DNA of 64,000 bases, taken from NCBI RefSeq assembly GCF_000720455.1, contig NZ_JOAK01000016.1, positions 310,001-374,000 on the forward strand. Reading direction: 5' to 3'. Below, piece by piece: positions 37,411 through 46,175 of this stretch (the stretch's first letter is position 1; each line of letters starts with the position of its first letter). Under the pieces are notes generated by a model. That model did no database searches and was not told the DNA's origin. It was given only the letters and a program-made list of their open reading frames with translations. Position numbers and translations under genes: made by a program. Source of the DNA: Streptomyces virginiae (GTDB lineage: Bacteria; Actinomycetota; Actinomycetes; Streptomycetales; Streptomycetaceae).

Positions 37411-39097
37411 CACGCAGCGGCCCCGTTCGGGGTCCGACATCCTGCGCATCGCACTGCGCCGCAACGTCGGCGCCATGGCCTGGGGCACCGTGCTCATGGG
37501 CCTGTACCAGGCCGGCGAGACCGCCTTCCCCATCGCACTCGGCCTGATCGTCGAGCACACGATGCAGGACCGGGCCCCCGGCGCCCTGGTGCTGTCGATC
37601 GCCGCGCTGGCCGTGATCATCACGACGGTGTCGCTGTCGTGGCGCTTCGGCATGCGCATCCTGCAGAAGGCCAACACGACCGAGGCGCACCGCTGGCGGG
37701 TCCGGGTGGCCGACTGCGGGCTCCAGCCCGTGGCCAGGGACGTCGACCTCAAGTCCGGCGAGGTCCTGACCATCGCCACCGAGGACGCCGACCAGACGGC
37801 CGACATCATCGAGGTGGTGCCCCTGCTGATCAGCTCGCTGGTCGCGGTCCTGGTCGCCGCCGTCGCGCTGGGGCTGGCGGACCTGCGGCTCGGCCTGCTG
37901 GTCATCGTCGGCACCGTCGCGATCCTGTCGATCCTGTCGGTGATGTCCCGGCGGATCGGCTCCAGTACGCGCGAACAGCAGGCCCGGGTGGCCCGGGCGG
38001 GCGCGAAGGTCGCCGACCTGATCACCGGCCTGCGCCCACTGCACGGCTTCGGCGGCAACCACGCGGCCTTCCGGTCCTACCGGACGGTCAGCACCGAGGC
38101 GAAGCACCAGGCGGTCACCGTCGCCGGGGTGAACGGCGCGTACGCGGGCACCGCCACGGCCCTCAACGCGGCCCTGGCGGTCGCGGTGACGCTGACGGCG
38201 GGCTGGCTGGCGTTCGACGGCCGCATCACCATCGGCGAACTCGTCATGGCGGTGGGACTCGCGCAGTTCATCATGGAACCGCTCAAGATGTTCTCGGACA
38301 TGCCCAAGTACGTGATGATGGCGCGGGCTTCGGCCGAGCGGATGGCGCTGGTGCTGACCGCGCCGCCGGTCTCGGTCCCGGGCCCGGGGCGCCCCGCCCC
38401 CGGCGGCGACCTGGAGATCGACGGCGTCCGCCACGGCGCCCTGCGCGCACTGAAGTTCCACGTTGCGGCGGGCGAGTTCGTGGCCGTCGCCGCCTACCTG
38501 CCGCGCGCCGCGGCCGACCTCGCCGCGGTCCTGGCCGTGAAGGTCCCGCCGCACGCCTACGAGGGAGCGGTACGGGTCAGCGGGCAGGAGATCGGTGAGC
38601 TGTCGGTGGAGGCGGTCCGCGAGCACATGCTCGTGAACCCGTACGACGCGGAGGTGTTCGCGGGCACCCTCGGCACGAACATCGACCCGTCGGGCCGCAG
38701 CCGCTCGGTCGCGGAGGCCGTCGAGGCGTCCATGCTGACCGACGTCGTCGCCCTCCACCGCGAGGGACTCGACTACGCCGTCCGTGACCGCGGCGCGAAC
38801 CTGTCCGGCGGGCAACGCCAACGGCTGTCGCTGGCCCGGGCCCTGGCGGCCGACAGCGACGTCCTGGTCCTGCACGACCCGACGACGGCCGTCGACGCCG
38901 TCACCGAACAGCTCATCGCGCGCAACATCGCCCGGCTGCGCAGGGGCCGGACCACCGTGGTGATCACGAGCAGCCCGGCCCTCCTGGACGCCGCCGACCG
39001 GGTCCTGGTCCTGGACGACGGCGTGATCACCGCCGAGGACACCCACCGCAACCTGCTCGCCACCGACCGGGACTACTGTCTGGCGGTGGCCCGATGA
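37394..39097 (+). CDS. cchI: ABC exporter half-transporter CchI with degenerate ATP site
   Basis: A 567-residue half-transporter: membrane domain (about 20-320) and ABC domain (about 335-567). The signature is canonical ([15 protein letters not shown]), but the Walker A region reads [11 protein letters not shown] with no GxxGxGKS, Walker B ends HDPTT (catalytic Glu replaced), and the H-loop His is lost (VITSSPALL). It therefore cannot hydrolyse ATP alone and fits as the partner of CchG. ATG 37394 (or 37397) overlaps the end of cchH by 17 bases, so it is coupled to the NRPS. Confidence 0.9.
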
Positions 39098-39127
39098 GCG
39101 GTTCGGGTACGGCCGGATTCACTGGTT

Positions 39128-39763
39128 TCAGGCCACGACGGGCCGGTGGGTGAAACCGGTCAGCGGTGCGAGGACCTTCCAGTCGAGCGTCTCGTAGAGC
39201 GCCCGGCCCTGGACGGTCGCGCCCAGGACGCCGGTCGCCACGCCGCTCTCGACGGCCGCGTTGGTCAGTGCGCCCATCACGACCGTACCGAGGCCGCGGC
39301 GCCGGTGGGCCTTCTCGGTGACGATCTGGTCGAAGACGCAGGAGGCACCCGTCAGACCGATCAGACCGCTGGCGGCCAGCTCCCCGCCCGCGGCCAGAAC
39401 GCGCACGCCCACGACACCGTCGGCCGTCCGGACGACCCCGACGGTGTAACCGTCGGGCGCGTGCACGGCGCACGGACGCAGATCGGTGGCCATCAGGAAA
39501 CAGGGGTCGACCGGCTCCCACGCGGGCGGGAACCACGGTTCCATGACGGCCGGTTCCCAGAACCCCTTGACGCAGGCGGCCGGTTCGGTGATCGCGCCGA
39601 CGAGTCCGCGAGCGGTCTCGGTGTCCGTGTCGAGCAGGACGTGCCGGACCGCCTGGTCAGGCAGTCCGACCTGGATGCTCAGCCCCCACGGCTCGTCCAC
39701 CGGCTTCGGCGTCCGCCGCGAGACGGCCCATCCCTCGACCCACGAACGCGCGAGCTCCCACAT
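39128..39763 (-). CDS. GNAT-family N-acetyltransferase
   Basis: A 211-residue protein with the GNAT acetyl-CoA motif near residue 165-185 (TEKAHRRRGLGTVVMGAL, R-x-x-G-x-G type) and a following beta-strand with Tyr (ALYETLDWK). GGAGGGG 7 bases before ATG 39763 makes the start clear. The gene is convergent to cchI and sits before cchJ. In Streptomyces coelicolor these two genes are neighbours without it, so it may be an insertion or a cluster accessory gene. The acyl acceptor is unknown; there is no iron box directly before it. Confidence 0.8.
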   Translation of the reverse strand: MWELARSWVEGWAVSRRTPKPVDEPWGLSIQVGLPDQAVRHVLLDTDTETARGLVGAITEPAACVKGFWEPAVMEPWFPPAWEPVDPCFLMATDLRPCAVHAPDGYTVGVVRTADGVVGVRVLAAGGELAASGLIGLTGASCVFDQIVTEKAHRRRGLGTVVMGALTNAAVESGVATGVLGATVQGRALYETLDWKVLAPLTGFTHRPVVA

Positions 39764-39832
39764 GCGGACACCCCTCCGGGTAACGACTGATGCCTGAATT
39801 TGGATGTTACACAGGGGTGGTGGTGGCCGGCG

Positions 39833-40921
39833 CTAGCCCAGGGCCCACGCGACATCCCTGAGCAGGGCGTGGCGCCAGCCCGCGCGGTCGTGGGCGGAGG
39901 GCGAGCGTGACACGCGTACGGTCGCACCGGCCCGGGCGGCCAGGGTTTCGACCAGCGCGCAGTGGGGCAGCATCCGCGTCTCGTGTTCCCCCACGTCGAA
40001 GGCGACCCGCAGCCCCGACAGGTCGACGCGCTCGCGCAGGCGCGCCGCGACGGCGCCGCCGAGCGGACCGCCCAGCGGGTCCGCGAGGTCCGGGGCGCCG
40101 GGCGCCCACCAGAACGACGGGGACTGGCACGCGACGCGCGACACCAGGTCCGGGAACTCCAGTGCCGCGTACATCGCGCTCAGCCCGCCGAGGCTCTGCC
40201 CGGCGACCACCAGGCGGTCCGGGTCCGCGGGCAGGCCCGTGTCCGCCACCAGCGGCAGCAGTTCGTCCCGTACGGCCTCCCACAGTCCGGGCCGGCATCC
40301 GAACTCCGCCGCCCGGTCCCTCGTCGGCAGGAAGACGAGGGTGACGGGCGGCATCCCGCCGGCCGCGACGGCCGCGTCGAAGGCCGCCACGGCCGGGTGC
40401 AGGTACAGCCAGTCGTCCCCGTCGAGAAGCAGCACCACCGGTCCGCCGCCGCCTGCCGGGTGGACCCGTACGGTCCGCCGCCCGCCGAGGCGTTCGCTCG
40501 CCCAGCGGACCCGGGTGCGCGGCAGGGGGAGCACCTGGTCGGCGCCGAGGGCGGGCCAGTACGGCTGGGCCGGCGCGTCCGGGGTCGCGGCGATGGACCG
40601 GTCGCCGCCCGCACCCGCCGGATTGAACGGGTCGGCGGACTCCGCGCCTTCCGCGAGGAACCGGTACGTGACCCGCAGCCGCGCGGGCATGCGGACCTGC
40701 GCGTACCAGCAGTCCGTGTCGGCCCACCGGCGCAGTGCCACCGGCTCCGACCAGCTTTCGAAGACGACGCTCGCCGAGGAGCCGCGCCACAGGAACAGGG
40801 TCGTCCAGCCGCCGTCCTGCGCCGCTACCGACGCGGGTGCTCCCGCCGCCGCCCAGAACCCCTCGGACCCGGGCTCGCCGGGAAGTCCGTACGCGGCGAA
40901 GGCGTCCTCGGTCAGGCGCAT
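39833..40921 (-). CDS. cchJ: Siderophore esterase CchJ
   Basis: A 362-residue Fes/IroE-type alpha/beta-hydrolase. It has an N-terminal beta-rich domain (about 1-140) and a hydrolase domain with nucleophile Ser243 in GQSLGG and a C-terminal catalytic His (SPSAHDRAGW). AAGGAG lies 8 bases before ATG 40921. Coelichelin synthetase has no thioesterase, and this protein has been proposed to act in product release or to hydrolyse the ferri-siderophore inside the cell; the sequence cannot separate these. It shares the iron box with cchK. Confidence 0.9.
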   Translation of the reverse strand: MRLTEDAFAAYGLPGEPGSEGFWAAAGAPASVAAQDGGWTTLFLWRGSSASVVFESWSEPVALRRWADTDCWYAQVRMPARLRVTYRFLAEGAESADPFNPAGAGGDRSIAATPDAPAQPYWPALGADQVLPLPRTRVRWASERLGGRRTVRVHPAGGGGPVVLLLDGDDWLYLHPAVAAFDAAVAAGGMPPVTLVFLPTRDRAAEFGCRPGLWEAVRDELLPLVADTGLPADPDRLVVAGQSLGGLSAMYAALEFPDLVSRVACQSPSFWWAPGAPDLADPLGGPLGGAVAARLRERVDLSGLRVAFDVGEHETRMLPHCALVETLAARAGATVRVSRSPSAHDRAGWRHALLRDVAWALG

Positions 40922-40968
40922 GCGGGTCTCCTTGTGAGCAGCAAGGGGAGAGACTAAGCTCGTTGCAA

Positions 40969-40987
40969 TTAGGCGAGCCTAACCTAA
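40969..40987. promoter_or_regulatory. Iron box between cchJ and cchK
   Basis: TTAGGCGAGCCTAACCTAA is a 19-bp dyad (arms TTAGGCGAG and TTAGGTTAG) close to the DmdR1/IdeR consensus. It lies 48 bases before cchJ and 28 bases before cchK and can serve both divergent units. Confidence 0.88.
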
Positions 40988-41014
40988 TCGTGACGTTCCG
41001 GGGAGGCAATGACC

Positions 41015-41227
41015 GTGAGCACCAACCCCTTCGACGACGCCGAGGGCCGCTTCCTCGTCCTGGTGAACGACGAGGGCCAGCATTCGCTCTGGCCGTCCTT
41101 CGTCGACGTCCCCGGCGGGTGGACGATCGCCCTCGGCGAGAACAGCCGGGAGGCGTGCCTGGACTTCGTCGAGGCGAACTGGACCGATCTGCGCCCCCGC
41201 TCCCTCGCCCGGAGGATGGACGCCTGA
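41015..41227 (+). CDS. cchK: MbtH-like protein CchK
   Basis: A 70-residue MbtH-family protein that binds NRPS adenylation domains and helps their folding or activity. The family pattern [10 protein letters not shown], then VPGGWTI, and the C-terminal [10 protein letters not shown] are all present. GTG 41015 is preferred: GGGAGG ends 8 bases upstream and the protein then begins STNPFDD, the common MbtH start; ATG 41009 would be only 2 bases from it. It is the only such gene here and should serve CchH. It is transcribed from the shared iron box. Confidence 0.95.
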   Translation: MSTNPFDDAEGRFLVLVNDEGQHSLWPSFVDVPGGWTIALGENSREACLDFVEANWTDLRPRSLARRMDA

Positions 41228-41312
41228 CCTCCACCGCCCCACCACCGCCCCTCCACCTCATGTCCGGCACGCCGCCGGCGGCGCCGGCCGACCTCCCGGG
41301 GGACCCCGCACG

Positions 41313-42890
41313 ATGCTCTGCACCAGGCTGACCAACGCCCGCTTCCTCACCATGGACCCGGACCATCCGGTCGCCCGCGAACTCGGCATCTGGCGGGGCC
41401 GGATCGTCGGCCTGGACGACGCGGTGGCCGCCCTGCCCGCCCGCGAGGTGATAGACCTCCAGGGAGCCACCGTGCTCCCCGGGTTCATCGACTCCCACGT
41501 GCACCTGCCCTGGACCGGCTTCAAACAGAACACCGCCAGCATGGCCGGCTGCACCAGGATCGACGACGCCCTCGCGGTCGTGGCCGAAGCGGTCGCCCGC
41601 GAGGACTCGCCCGGATCCTGGGTGAGCATCGTCGGCTACGACCAGCGGGCGCTGGGTCGCCACCTGACCGCCGCCGACCTCGACCGGGTCGGCCGCGGCC
41701 ACAAGCTGTACGTGCTGCACGACTCCGGGCACGGCTGCGTCGTCAACACCCCCGTCCTGGACCTGCTCCCCGCGGACGTCCCGCACGAGAACGGCTTCCT
41801 CGCCGAGGGCGCCATGGGAGCCGCCCGCGCGCTGCGACTGCCCTACTCCCAGGAGGAACTGGCCGAATCCATCGGGCGCGCCGCCCGCACCTGCCTGGCC
41901 GAGGGCATCACCGCCTGCGCCGAGGCGGGCATCGGCGGCGCCCTCTTCGGGCACACCCCGGTCGAACTGGGCGCCTACCAACTCGCCCGCGAAAAGGGAC
42001 TGTTGCCGCTGCGGGTCCAGCTGATGGTCTCCGCCGACCGGCTGCGTCCGGTCGGCGCGCACGAGGCCGACGGCATCCCCAGGGCCCTCGACCTCGGCCT
42101 GCGCACCGGCTTCGGCGACGACTGGCTGTCCGTGGGCGCCCTCAAGATCTTCACCGACGGCGGGATGATGGCCCGCACCGCCGCCCTCAGCGCCCCGTAC
42201 GAGGGCATGGGCCACGCCGGCCAGTTGCAGGACGACCCCGACGTCCTCGCCCGGTCGATCGTCGACGGCCACCTCGCCGGCTGGCAGCTCGCCGTGCACG
42301 CCATCGGCGACCGGGCGGCCGACGTGGCCCTGGACGCCCTTGAGGAGGCCCAGCGCCTGCGTCCCCGGCCCGACGCCCGGCACCGCATCGAGCACGCCGG
42401 CCTCATCCGCCCCGACCAGCTCCCGCGGCTCGCGCGGCTGGGCATCAGCGCGGTGGTCCAGCCGGGCTTCCTGCGCTACTTCGGCGACGACTACGCGGCG
42501 ATCATGGGGGAGGAGCGGGCTGCGTGGCTGTATCGCGGCCGGGGCTTCCTCGACCACGGCATCACACTGGTCGGCAGCTCCGACCGCCCGGTGACGGACG
42601 GCTCCCCGCTGCGGGCCGTCCAGTTCATGGTCGAGCGCGCCTCCGAGTCGGGGCGCCGGATCGGCCCGGACGAGGCGATCGCCGTCGACGAGGCCCTGTA
42701 CGCGTATACGGTCGCGGGCGCCCACGCCTGCCGCTGGGAGGACAGCGCGGGCAGCCTCACCCCGGGCAAGCGCGCCGACCTGGTCGTCCTGGGCGACGAC
42801 CCGCGGCGCGTCGACGTCTCGCGCATCGGCGACATCGAGGTGGTGGCGACCTACGTAGACGGCCGCGAGGCCGACGAGCCGCATACGTAG
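41313..42890 (+). CDS. Amidohydrolase family 3 protein
   Basis: A 525-residue metal-dependent hydrolase of the YtcJ/PF07969 type. It begins with the usual small beta domain, then PGFIDSHVHLPW (first metal-binding His pair), HDSGHGCVVN, KIFTDGG in place of the carbamylated Lys region, AVHAIGDRA and RIEHAG (further His ligands), ending with GSLTPGKRADLVVLGDDP. The substrate is unknown; homologues act on amides and N-substituted compounds. It follows cchK by 85 bases on the same strand and ends at a strong terminator, so it may be co-transcribed with cchK, though a role in siderophore use is only inference. Confidence 0.85.
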   Translation: MLCTRLTNARFLTMDPDHPVARELGIWRGRIVGLDDAVAALPAREVIDLQGATVLPGFIDSHVHLPWTGFKQNTASMAGCTRIDDALAVVAEAVAREDSPGSWVSIVGYDQRALGRHLTAADLDRVGRGHKLYVLHDSGHGCVVNTPVLDLLPADVPHENGFLAEGAMGAARALRLPYSQEELAESIGRAARTCLAEGITACAEAGIGGALFGHTPVELGAYQLAREKGLLPLRVQLMVSADRLRPVGAHEADGIPRALDLGLRTGFGDDWLSVGALKIFTDGGMMARTAALSAPYEGMGHAGQLQDDPDVLARSIVDGHLAGWQLAVHAIGDRAADVALDALEEAQRLRPRPDARHRIEHAGLIRPDQLPRLARLGISAVVQPGFLRYFGDDYAAIMGEERAAWLYRGRGFLDHGITLVGSSDRPVTDGSPLRAVQFMVERASESGRRIGPDEAIAVDEALYAYTVAGAHACRWEDSAGSLTPGKRADLVVLGDDPRRVDVSRIGDIEVVATYVDGREADEPHT

Positions 42891-42902
42891 GGGGTGTGTT
42901 GC

Positions 42903-42933
42903 GGGCCGCACCCTTACGAAGGGGACGCGGCCC
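42903..42933. terminator. Bidirectional hairpin terminator
   Basis: GGGCCGC (42903-42909) and GCGGCCC (42927-42933) form an outer stem; CCCTT and AAGGG form an inner stem around ACG. It fits in the 52-base gap between the convergent amidohydrolase and SH3-like protein genes. Confidence 0.82.
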
Positions 42934-42942
42934 GGCGGACCG

Positions 42943-43266
42943 TCAACAGGCGCGGACCGGCTGGTGGTCGTGGACGAAGCGGGCCGACACCCAGCCCCGG
43001 GAGCCCTGGAGGCGGTACCAGATCGGGTTGCCGTCCACCCACCCGCCGCGCTTCTGGCAGCTGAGGAGCACCCGCTGGCCGGGGCGGAGCGACTTGACGA
43101 CGCCGGAGTACACCGTCGGCTTCTCGCGTACGTGGAGGGGCGCGTCCGAGACGACCTCGCCGACCGGGTACGCGGCCCGGGGCGCGGCGGCGGCCCACCC
43201 GGTGCCGCCCAGCGGGCCGAGCGCCAGGCCCGCGGCCAGCGCACACAGCAATACGGACTTCTTCAT
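42943..43266 (-). CDS. Small secreted SH3-like protein
   Basis: A 107-residue protein. ATG 43266 begins a signal peptide (MKKSVLLCALAAGLALGPL... WAAAAP). The mature 80 residues form a bacterial SH3-type domain: VSDAPLHVREKPTVYSGVVKSL, GQRVLLSCQKRGGW and YRLQGSRGWVSARFV. Such domains bind cell-wall peptides. Two Cys could pair. AGAGGG lies upstream of the start. It is a single-gene unit convergent with the amidohydrolase. Confidence 0.85.
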   Translation of the reverse strand: MKKSVLLCALAAGLALGPLGGTGWAAAAPRAAYPVGEVVSDAPLHVREKPTVYSGVVKSLRPGQRVLLSCQKRGGWVDGNPIWYRLQGSRGWVSARFVHDHQPVRAC

Positions 43267-43592
43267 TTTCGGCCCTCTTCTGCGACGACATCGGCGCGGG
43301 CATGCCGCGGCGGACCGCGGACGGTCGAGAGTGCCCGTCACGACTATCCGTGCGGATCGGGGGACTTCGGGGCCGACACGTCCGTGGTTCCCTCCAATGG
43401 CCCGCGGGCCGTCGCGCCGTGCCTCTGTTCGGGCGCATGTCCGGATCCCGCTGTTTCGGACGCGCACGAACGAGCAGACGCGAGCCACGGCACCCGGTGT
43501 CGTCAGTGCCGTCGTGCCCTCGTGCCGCTCCGGCCGGGAGGTGCGATCCCGGCCCCCGGCCGTCCGCCGCCCTCCTGCAGAGACGAGTCATC
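43267..43592. other. Intergenic gap
   Basis: This 326-base gap separates the divergent SH3-like and SsgA-like genes and should hold both promoters. I see no gene, strong hairpin or repeat in it. Confidence 0.6.
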
Positions 43593-44024
43593 ATGGACCA
43601 CCGGCCCCACGTCCCCGAGCAGGACCTGACCTGGACGACCGAGATCCACCAGGTCAGGACCCGGCTGAGGTTCCCCCTGCGAGCCACGTTCCAGTGGTCG
43701 TCCGGTGACCCGCTGGGTGTCGAGGTCACCTTCCACCCGGTGGGGGGCGACGACGTGACCTGGCTGATCGGCCGCGACCTCCTGGCCAGGGGCCTGCGCA
43801 CCCTGGCGGGAACGGGGGAGGTGCGGGTCCGGCCGTGCGCCGGGCCGGGCCGCGCGGGACAGGTCCTCCTGCGGCTGGGGACGGCGCCCCCGTACGCCCT
43901 CTTGCTGGTGGACCGGGCGGGGCTGGAGTCCTGGCTGGAGAAGACGTGGGCGGCGGTTCCGGCCGGTGCCGAAGCGGAGCGCCTGGACTGGGAGTTCTTC
44001 GAGGGCCTGCTCGCGGACCGGTAG
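43593..44024 (+). CDS. SsgA-like sporulation/cell-division protein (SALP)
   Basis: A 143-residue member of the SsgA/SsgB-like family, found in morphologically complex actinobacteria, where members steer septum placement and wall remodelling in aerial hyphae. Family traits are LRFPLRATFQWSSGDPLGVEVTFHP, VTWLIGRDLLARGL, GEVRVRPC and a C-terminal helix starting LESWLEKTWAAVP. It starts at ATG 43593 with no strong binding site. It is probably a stand-alone paralogue: no mre or fts genes are near. Confidence 0.88.
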   Translation: MDHRPHVPEQDLTWTTEIHQVRTRLRFPLRATFQWSSGDPLGVEVTFHPVGGDDVTWLIGRDLLARGLRTLAGTGEVRVRPCAGPGRAGQVLLRLGTAPPYALLLVDRAGLESWLEKTWAAVPAGAEAERLDWEFFEGLLADR

Positions 44025-44100
44025 GGGTGTCCTGCCGGTCAGGCCGGATCGGGGAGCTGCGGCTGACGTCGTGAGCCCGGCACGATCGGCAGGACACCCC
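44024..44100. repeat. Long inverted repeat after the SsgA-like gene
   Basis: GGGGTGTCCTGCCG (44024-44037) and CGGCAGGACACCCC (44087-44100) are perfect 14-base arms separated by 49 bases. The first arm begins on the last base of the stop codon. It may end transcription as a large stem or be a mobile palindromic element. Confidence 0.75.
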
Positions 44101-44269
44101 AGCGGGTGCGTGCGGCAGGCGGCTGCTCTAGCGTCGAAGGAGGGGAGATCCGGCCGAGCCGGCCCGGTGGCCGTATGGTCGGCCGCGGGCGCTCGGCGGC
44201 GCATTCCATGCGGATCCGGAGGCATCCGGGCGCCGGGCCGCGAGAAAACCCTGAGAGCAGGTGTGTTCC

Positions 44270-44542
44270 ATGCGTACGTCGACACGTGTCGCAGGTGTCC
44301 TCACCGGTCTGACCCTCGCACTCGGCGGCGCGGCCCTCACGGCCCCCGTCGCGCACGCGGACGTCACGGCCTGCATCAACCAGGTCGAACGGGAGCTGCA
44401 GGGCGGCGAGGCCCCGTCCTACGTCAGGACGGCGTGCGCCACCGGGCAGAGCGGTGACCACGCCGGGTGTGTGACGGCCCTGACCAAGGGCGGCGGCGTG
44501 ACCAACGGCACCGCGGTGACCGCCTGCAAGGTGGCCCCGTAG
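44270..44542 (+). CDS. Small secreted protein with four cysteines
   Basis: A 90-residue protein. ATG 44270 opens a signal peptide (MRTSTRVAGVLTGLTLALGG, cleavage near AHA-D). The mature 60 residues contain four Cys (TACINQ, TACATG, AGCVTA, TACKVAP), suggesting two disulphides. No enzyme motif is recognised; it may be a spore- or aerial-growth-related secreted peptide, but nothing visible proves this. A perfect terminator follows 19 bases downstream. Confidence 0.75.
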   Translation: MRTSTRVAGVLTGLTLALGGAALTAPVAHADVTACINQVERELQGGEAPSYVRTACATGQSGDHAGCVTALTKGGGVTNGTAVTACKVAP

Positions 44543-44560
44543 CCGGCGGTCCACGAAAAC

Positions 44561-44583
44561 AGGCGCCCCGCAGCGGGGCGCCT
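44561..44583. terminator. Hairpin terminator
   Basis: AGGCGCCCCG and CGGGGCGCCT form a perfect 10-bp stem around CAG. It sits between the convergent small secreted protein gene (ends 44542) and winged-helix gene (ends 44598) and can serve both. Confidence 0.88.
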
Positions 44584-44597
44584 CGTAGCGAGATGCG

Positions 44598-44975
44598 TCA
44601 CAGCAGGGGAAGGGCCCTGCCGTCGGGTACGCCGTCCGCGCCCTCGGGCCCGGGCGGCGCCGTCGTTGCGCCCAGCGGCCCGGCGAGGTAGGTCAGGAGG
44701 CCCGTGATCTCACGGCCTGCCTCCGCCGGGTGGCGGAAGCGCGCGCCGGGGGCGATGGCGTAGCGGTTGCGCCGGCCGTCCCGGGTCCGGGTGAGGTACC
44801 CGTCGGTCTCCAGGTCCGTGACGATCGCCTGCACGGTGCGCTCGGTGAGGTCGCAGCTCGCCGCGATGTCGCGCAGCCGGATCCCCGGGTCGCGCGCGAT
44901 GGCGATCAGGACCCGGGCGTGGTTCGTCAGAAAGGTCCAGTGGTTCCGGCGGGAACCCGTGTGCTCGTTCTCCAC
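44598..44975 (-). CDS. Winged-helix transcriptional regulator, paralogue of the one near 8 kb
   Basis: A 125-residue protein starting at GTG 44975. The winged helix covers about residues 12-95 (HWTFLTNHARVLIAI, LTERTVQAIVTDLE, GYLTRTRDGRRNRY, FRHPAEAG). It aligns with the regulator at 7858-8256 over this whole length with many identities. It is divergent from a SigB-type sigma factor gene across an AT-rich 188-base gap, so it may control that gene or itself. No ligand-binding domain is evident. The longer in-frame reading upstream is not supported. Confidence 0.83.
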   Translation of the reverse strand: MENEHTGSRRNHWTFLTNHARVLIAIARDPGIRLRDIAASCDLTERTVQAIVTDLETDGYLTRTRDGRRNRYAIAPGARFRHPAEAGREITGLLTYLAGPLGATTAPPGPEGADGVPDGRALPLL

Positions 44976-45163
44976 TCCGACATTCTTGAGTGACGACTCG
45001 CGAAAAGCAAATCCAGAAAAGTTTTTCCGGTATAACTTGACGTGTGTCCGGGGCCCCGGCAGGGTGCAGGGAAGCGGAAGGGGACTTCCGCCGCGACCGA
45101 GCAACGAGCGACCGAGAGATCGCGCAACGCGCCGCAAGCACCTGTGCCCAAGGAGCGAAGACG

Positions 45164-46090
45164 ATGACCATGACGGCCACGACCGAGGCCACCACCTCGA
45201 CGACGCCCCCCACGACGGCCGCCACCCCCACCGGTGGCGCCGCAGTGGGCCCCGCGCTGAGCGGACTGCCCGAGGTGCCCTGCCCGCGGGAACTGTCGAC
45301 CGTCGACGCCCGGCAGCTGACCCGGGTCTTCTTCGAGCGGCTGCGGAGCCTCGAAGAGGGAACCCGCGAGTACCAGTACGTGCGCAGCACGCTGATCGAG
45401 ATGAACATCTCACTCGTGAACTTCGCCGCCCGCCCGTTCCGCGACCGCCCCGGCGGCCCCGAGAACGAGGACATCGTCCAGGTCGGCATCATCGGCCTCA
45501 TCAAGGCCATCGACCGCTACGACCCCGAGCGCAACACCCAGTTCACGACGCTCGCCGTGCCCTACATCACAGGTGAGATCAAGCGCCACTTCCGCGACGC
45601 CACCTGGGCCGTGCGCGTCCCGCGCCGGCTCCAGGAGCAGCGCCTGCTGCTCGCGAAGGCCACGGAGGAGCTGACCTCCGAGACGGACCACGCGCCCACC
45701 CCGGCGGAACTCGCCGCCCACCTGGGCCTCTCCGAGGACGAGGTCCGCCAGGGCCTGGTGGCCGCCAACGCCTACTCCACCCAGTCCCTCGACGCGCCCC
45801 AGACCGAAGCCGGCGGCACCGGGACCTCCGCGGGCGGACAGCCCGCCCGCTCCCTCGCCGAGACCGTCGGCGACCTCGACCCCGCCCTGGAGGCCGTCGA
45901 GGACCGTCAGGCCCTGGCACCCCTGCTCGCCGGCCTGGACGAACGCAGCACCCGCATCCTGGAGCTGCGCTTCGGCCAGGAGATGACCCAGGCGGAGATC
46001 GGCGAGGAGGTCGGACTCTCCCAGATGCACGTCTCCCGCCTGCTCAACCGCACGCTGGAGACCCTGCGCGAGGAGATGCTGCACGACTGA
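45164..46090 (+). CDS. SigB/SigF-family RNA polymerase sigma factor
   Basis: A 308-residue stress/differentiation sigma factor. After a Thr/Pro-rich N-terminus (1-45), region 2 (about 85-160) has NEDIVQVGIIGLIKAIDRYDPERNTQFTTLAVPYITGEIKRHFRD-type sequence, seen here as EDIVQVGIIGLIKAIDRYD. Region 3 covers about 170-215, and region 4 has the MTQAEIGEEVGLSQMHVSRLL helix-turn-helix. AAGGAG 9 bases before ATG 45164 sets the start. Such factors are normally held by an RsbW-like anti-sigma kinase; none is adjacent, although one occurs at 7539-7937 in this window. Confidence 0.92.
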   Translation: MTMTATTEATTSTTPPTTAATPTGGAAVGPALSGLPEVPCPRELSTVDARQLTRVFFERLRSLEEGTREYQYVRSTLIEMNISLVNFAARPFRDRPGGPENEDIVQVGIIGLIKAIDRYDPERNTQFTTLAVPYITGEIKRHFRDATWAVRVPRRLQEQRLLLAKATEELTSETDHAPTPAELAAHLGLSEDEVRQGLVAANAYSTQSLDAPQTEAGGTGTSAGGQPARSLAETVGDLDPALEAVEDRQALAPLLAGLDERSTRILELRFGQEMTQAEIGEEVGLSQMHVSRLLNRTLETLREEMLHD

Positions 46091-46115
46091 CCGCGGTCGG
46101 AGGACCTCACGGGGC

Positions 46116-46135
46116 CGGGCGCCCATCGGCGCCCG
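46116..46135. terminator. Hairpin after the sigma factor gene
   Basis: CGGGCGCC and GGCGCCCG form a perfect 8-bp stem around a 4-base loop, 25 bases after the sigma factor stop and before the channel gene. Confidence 0.65.
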
Positions 46136-46175
46136 ACCGCCCCGAACCGTTCCCGAGACCTGACACCGGGGAGTC

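Noticed and set aside
40736..41331. A 198-residue plus-strand frame spanning the cchJ start and cchK
   Set aside because: It runs through the iron box and both gene starts in a shadow frame and shows no domain.
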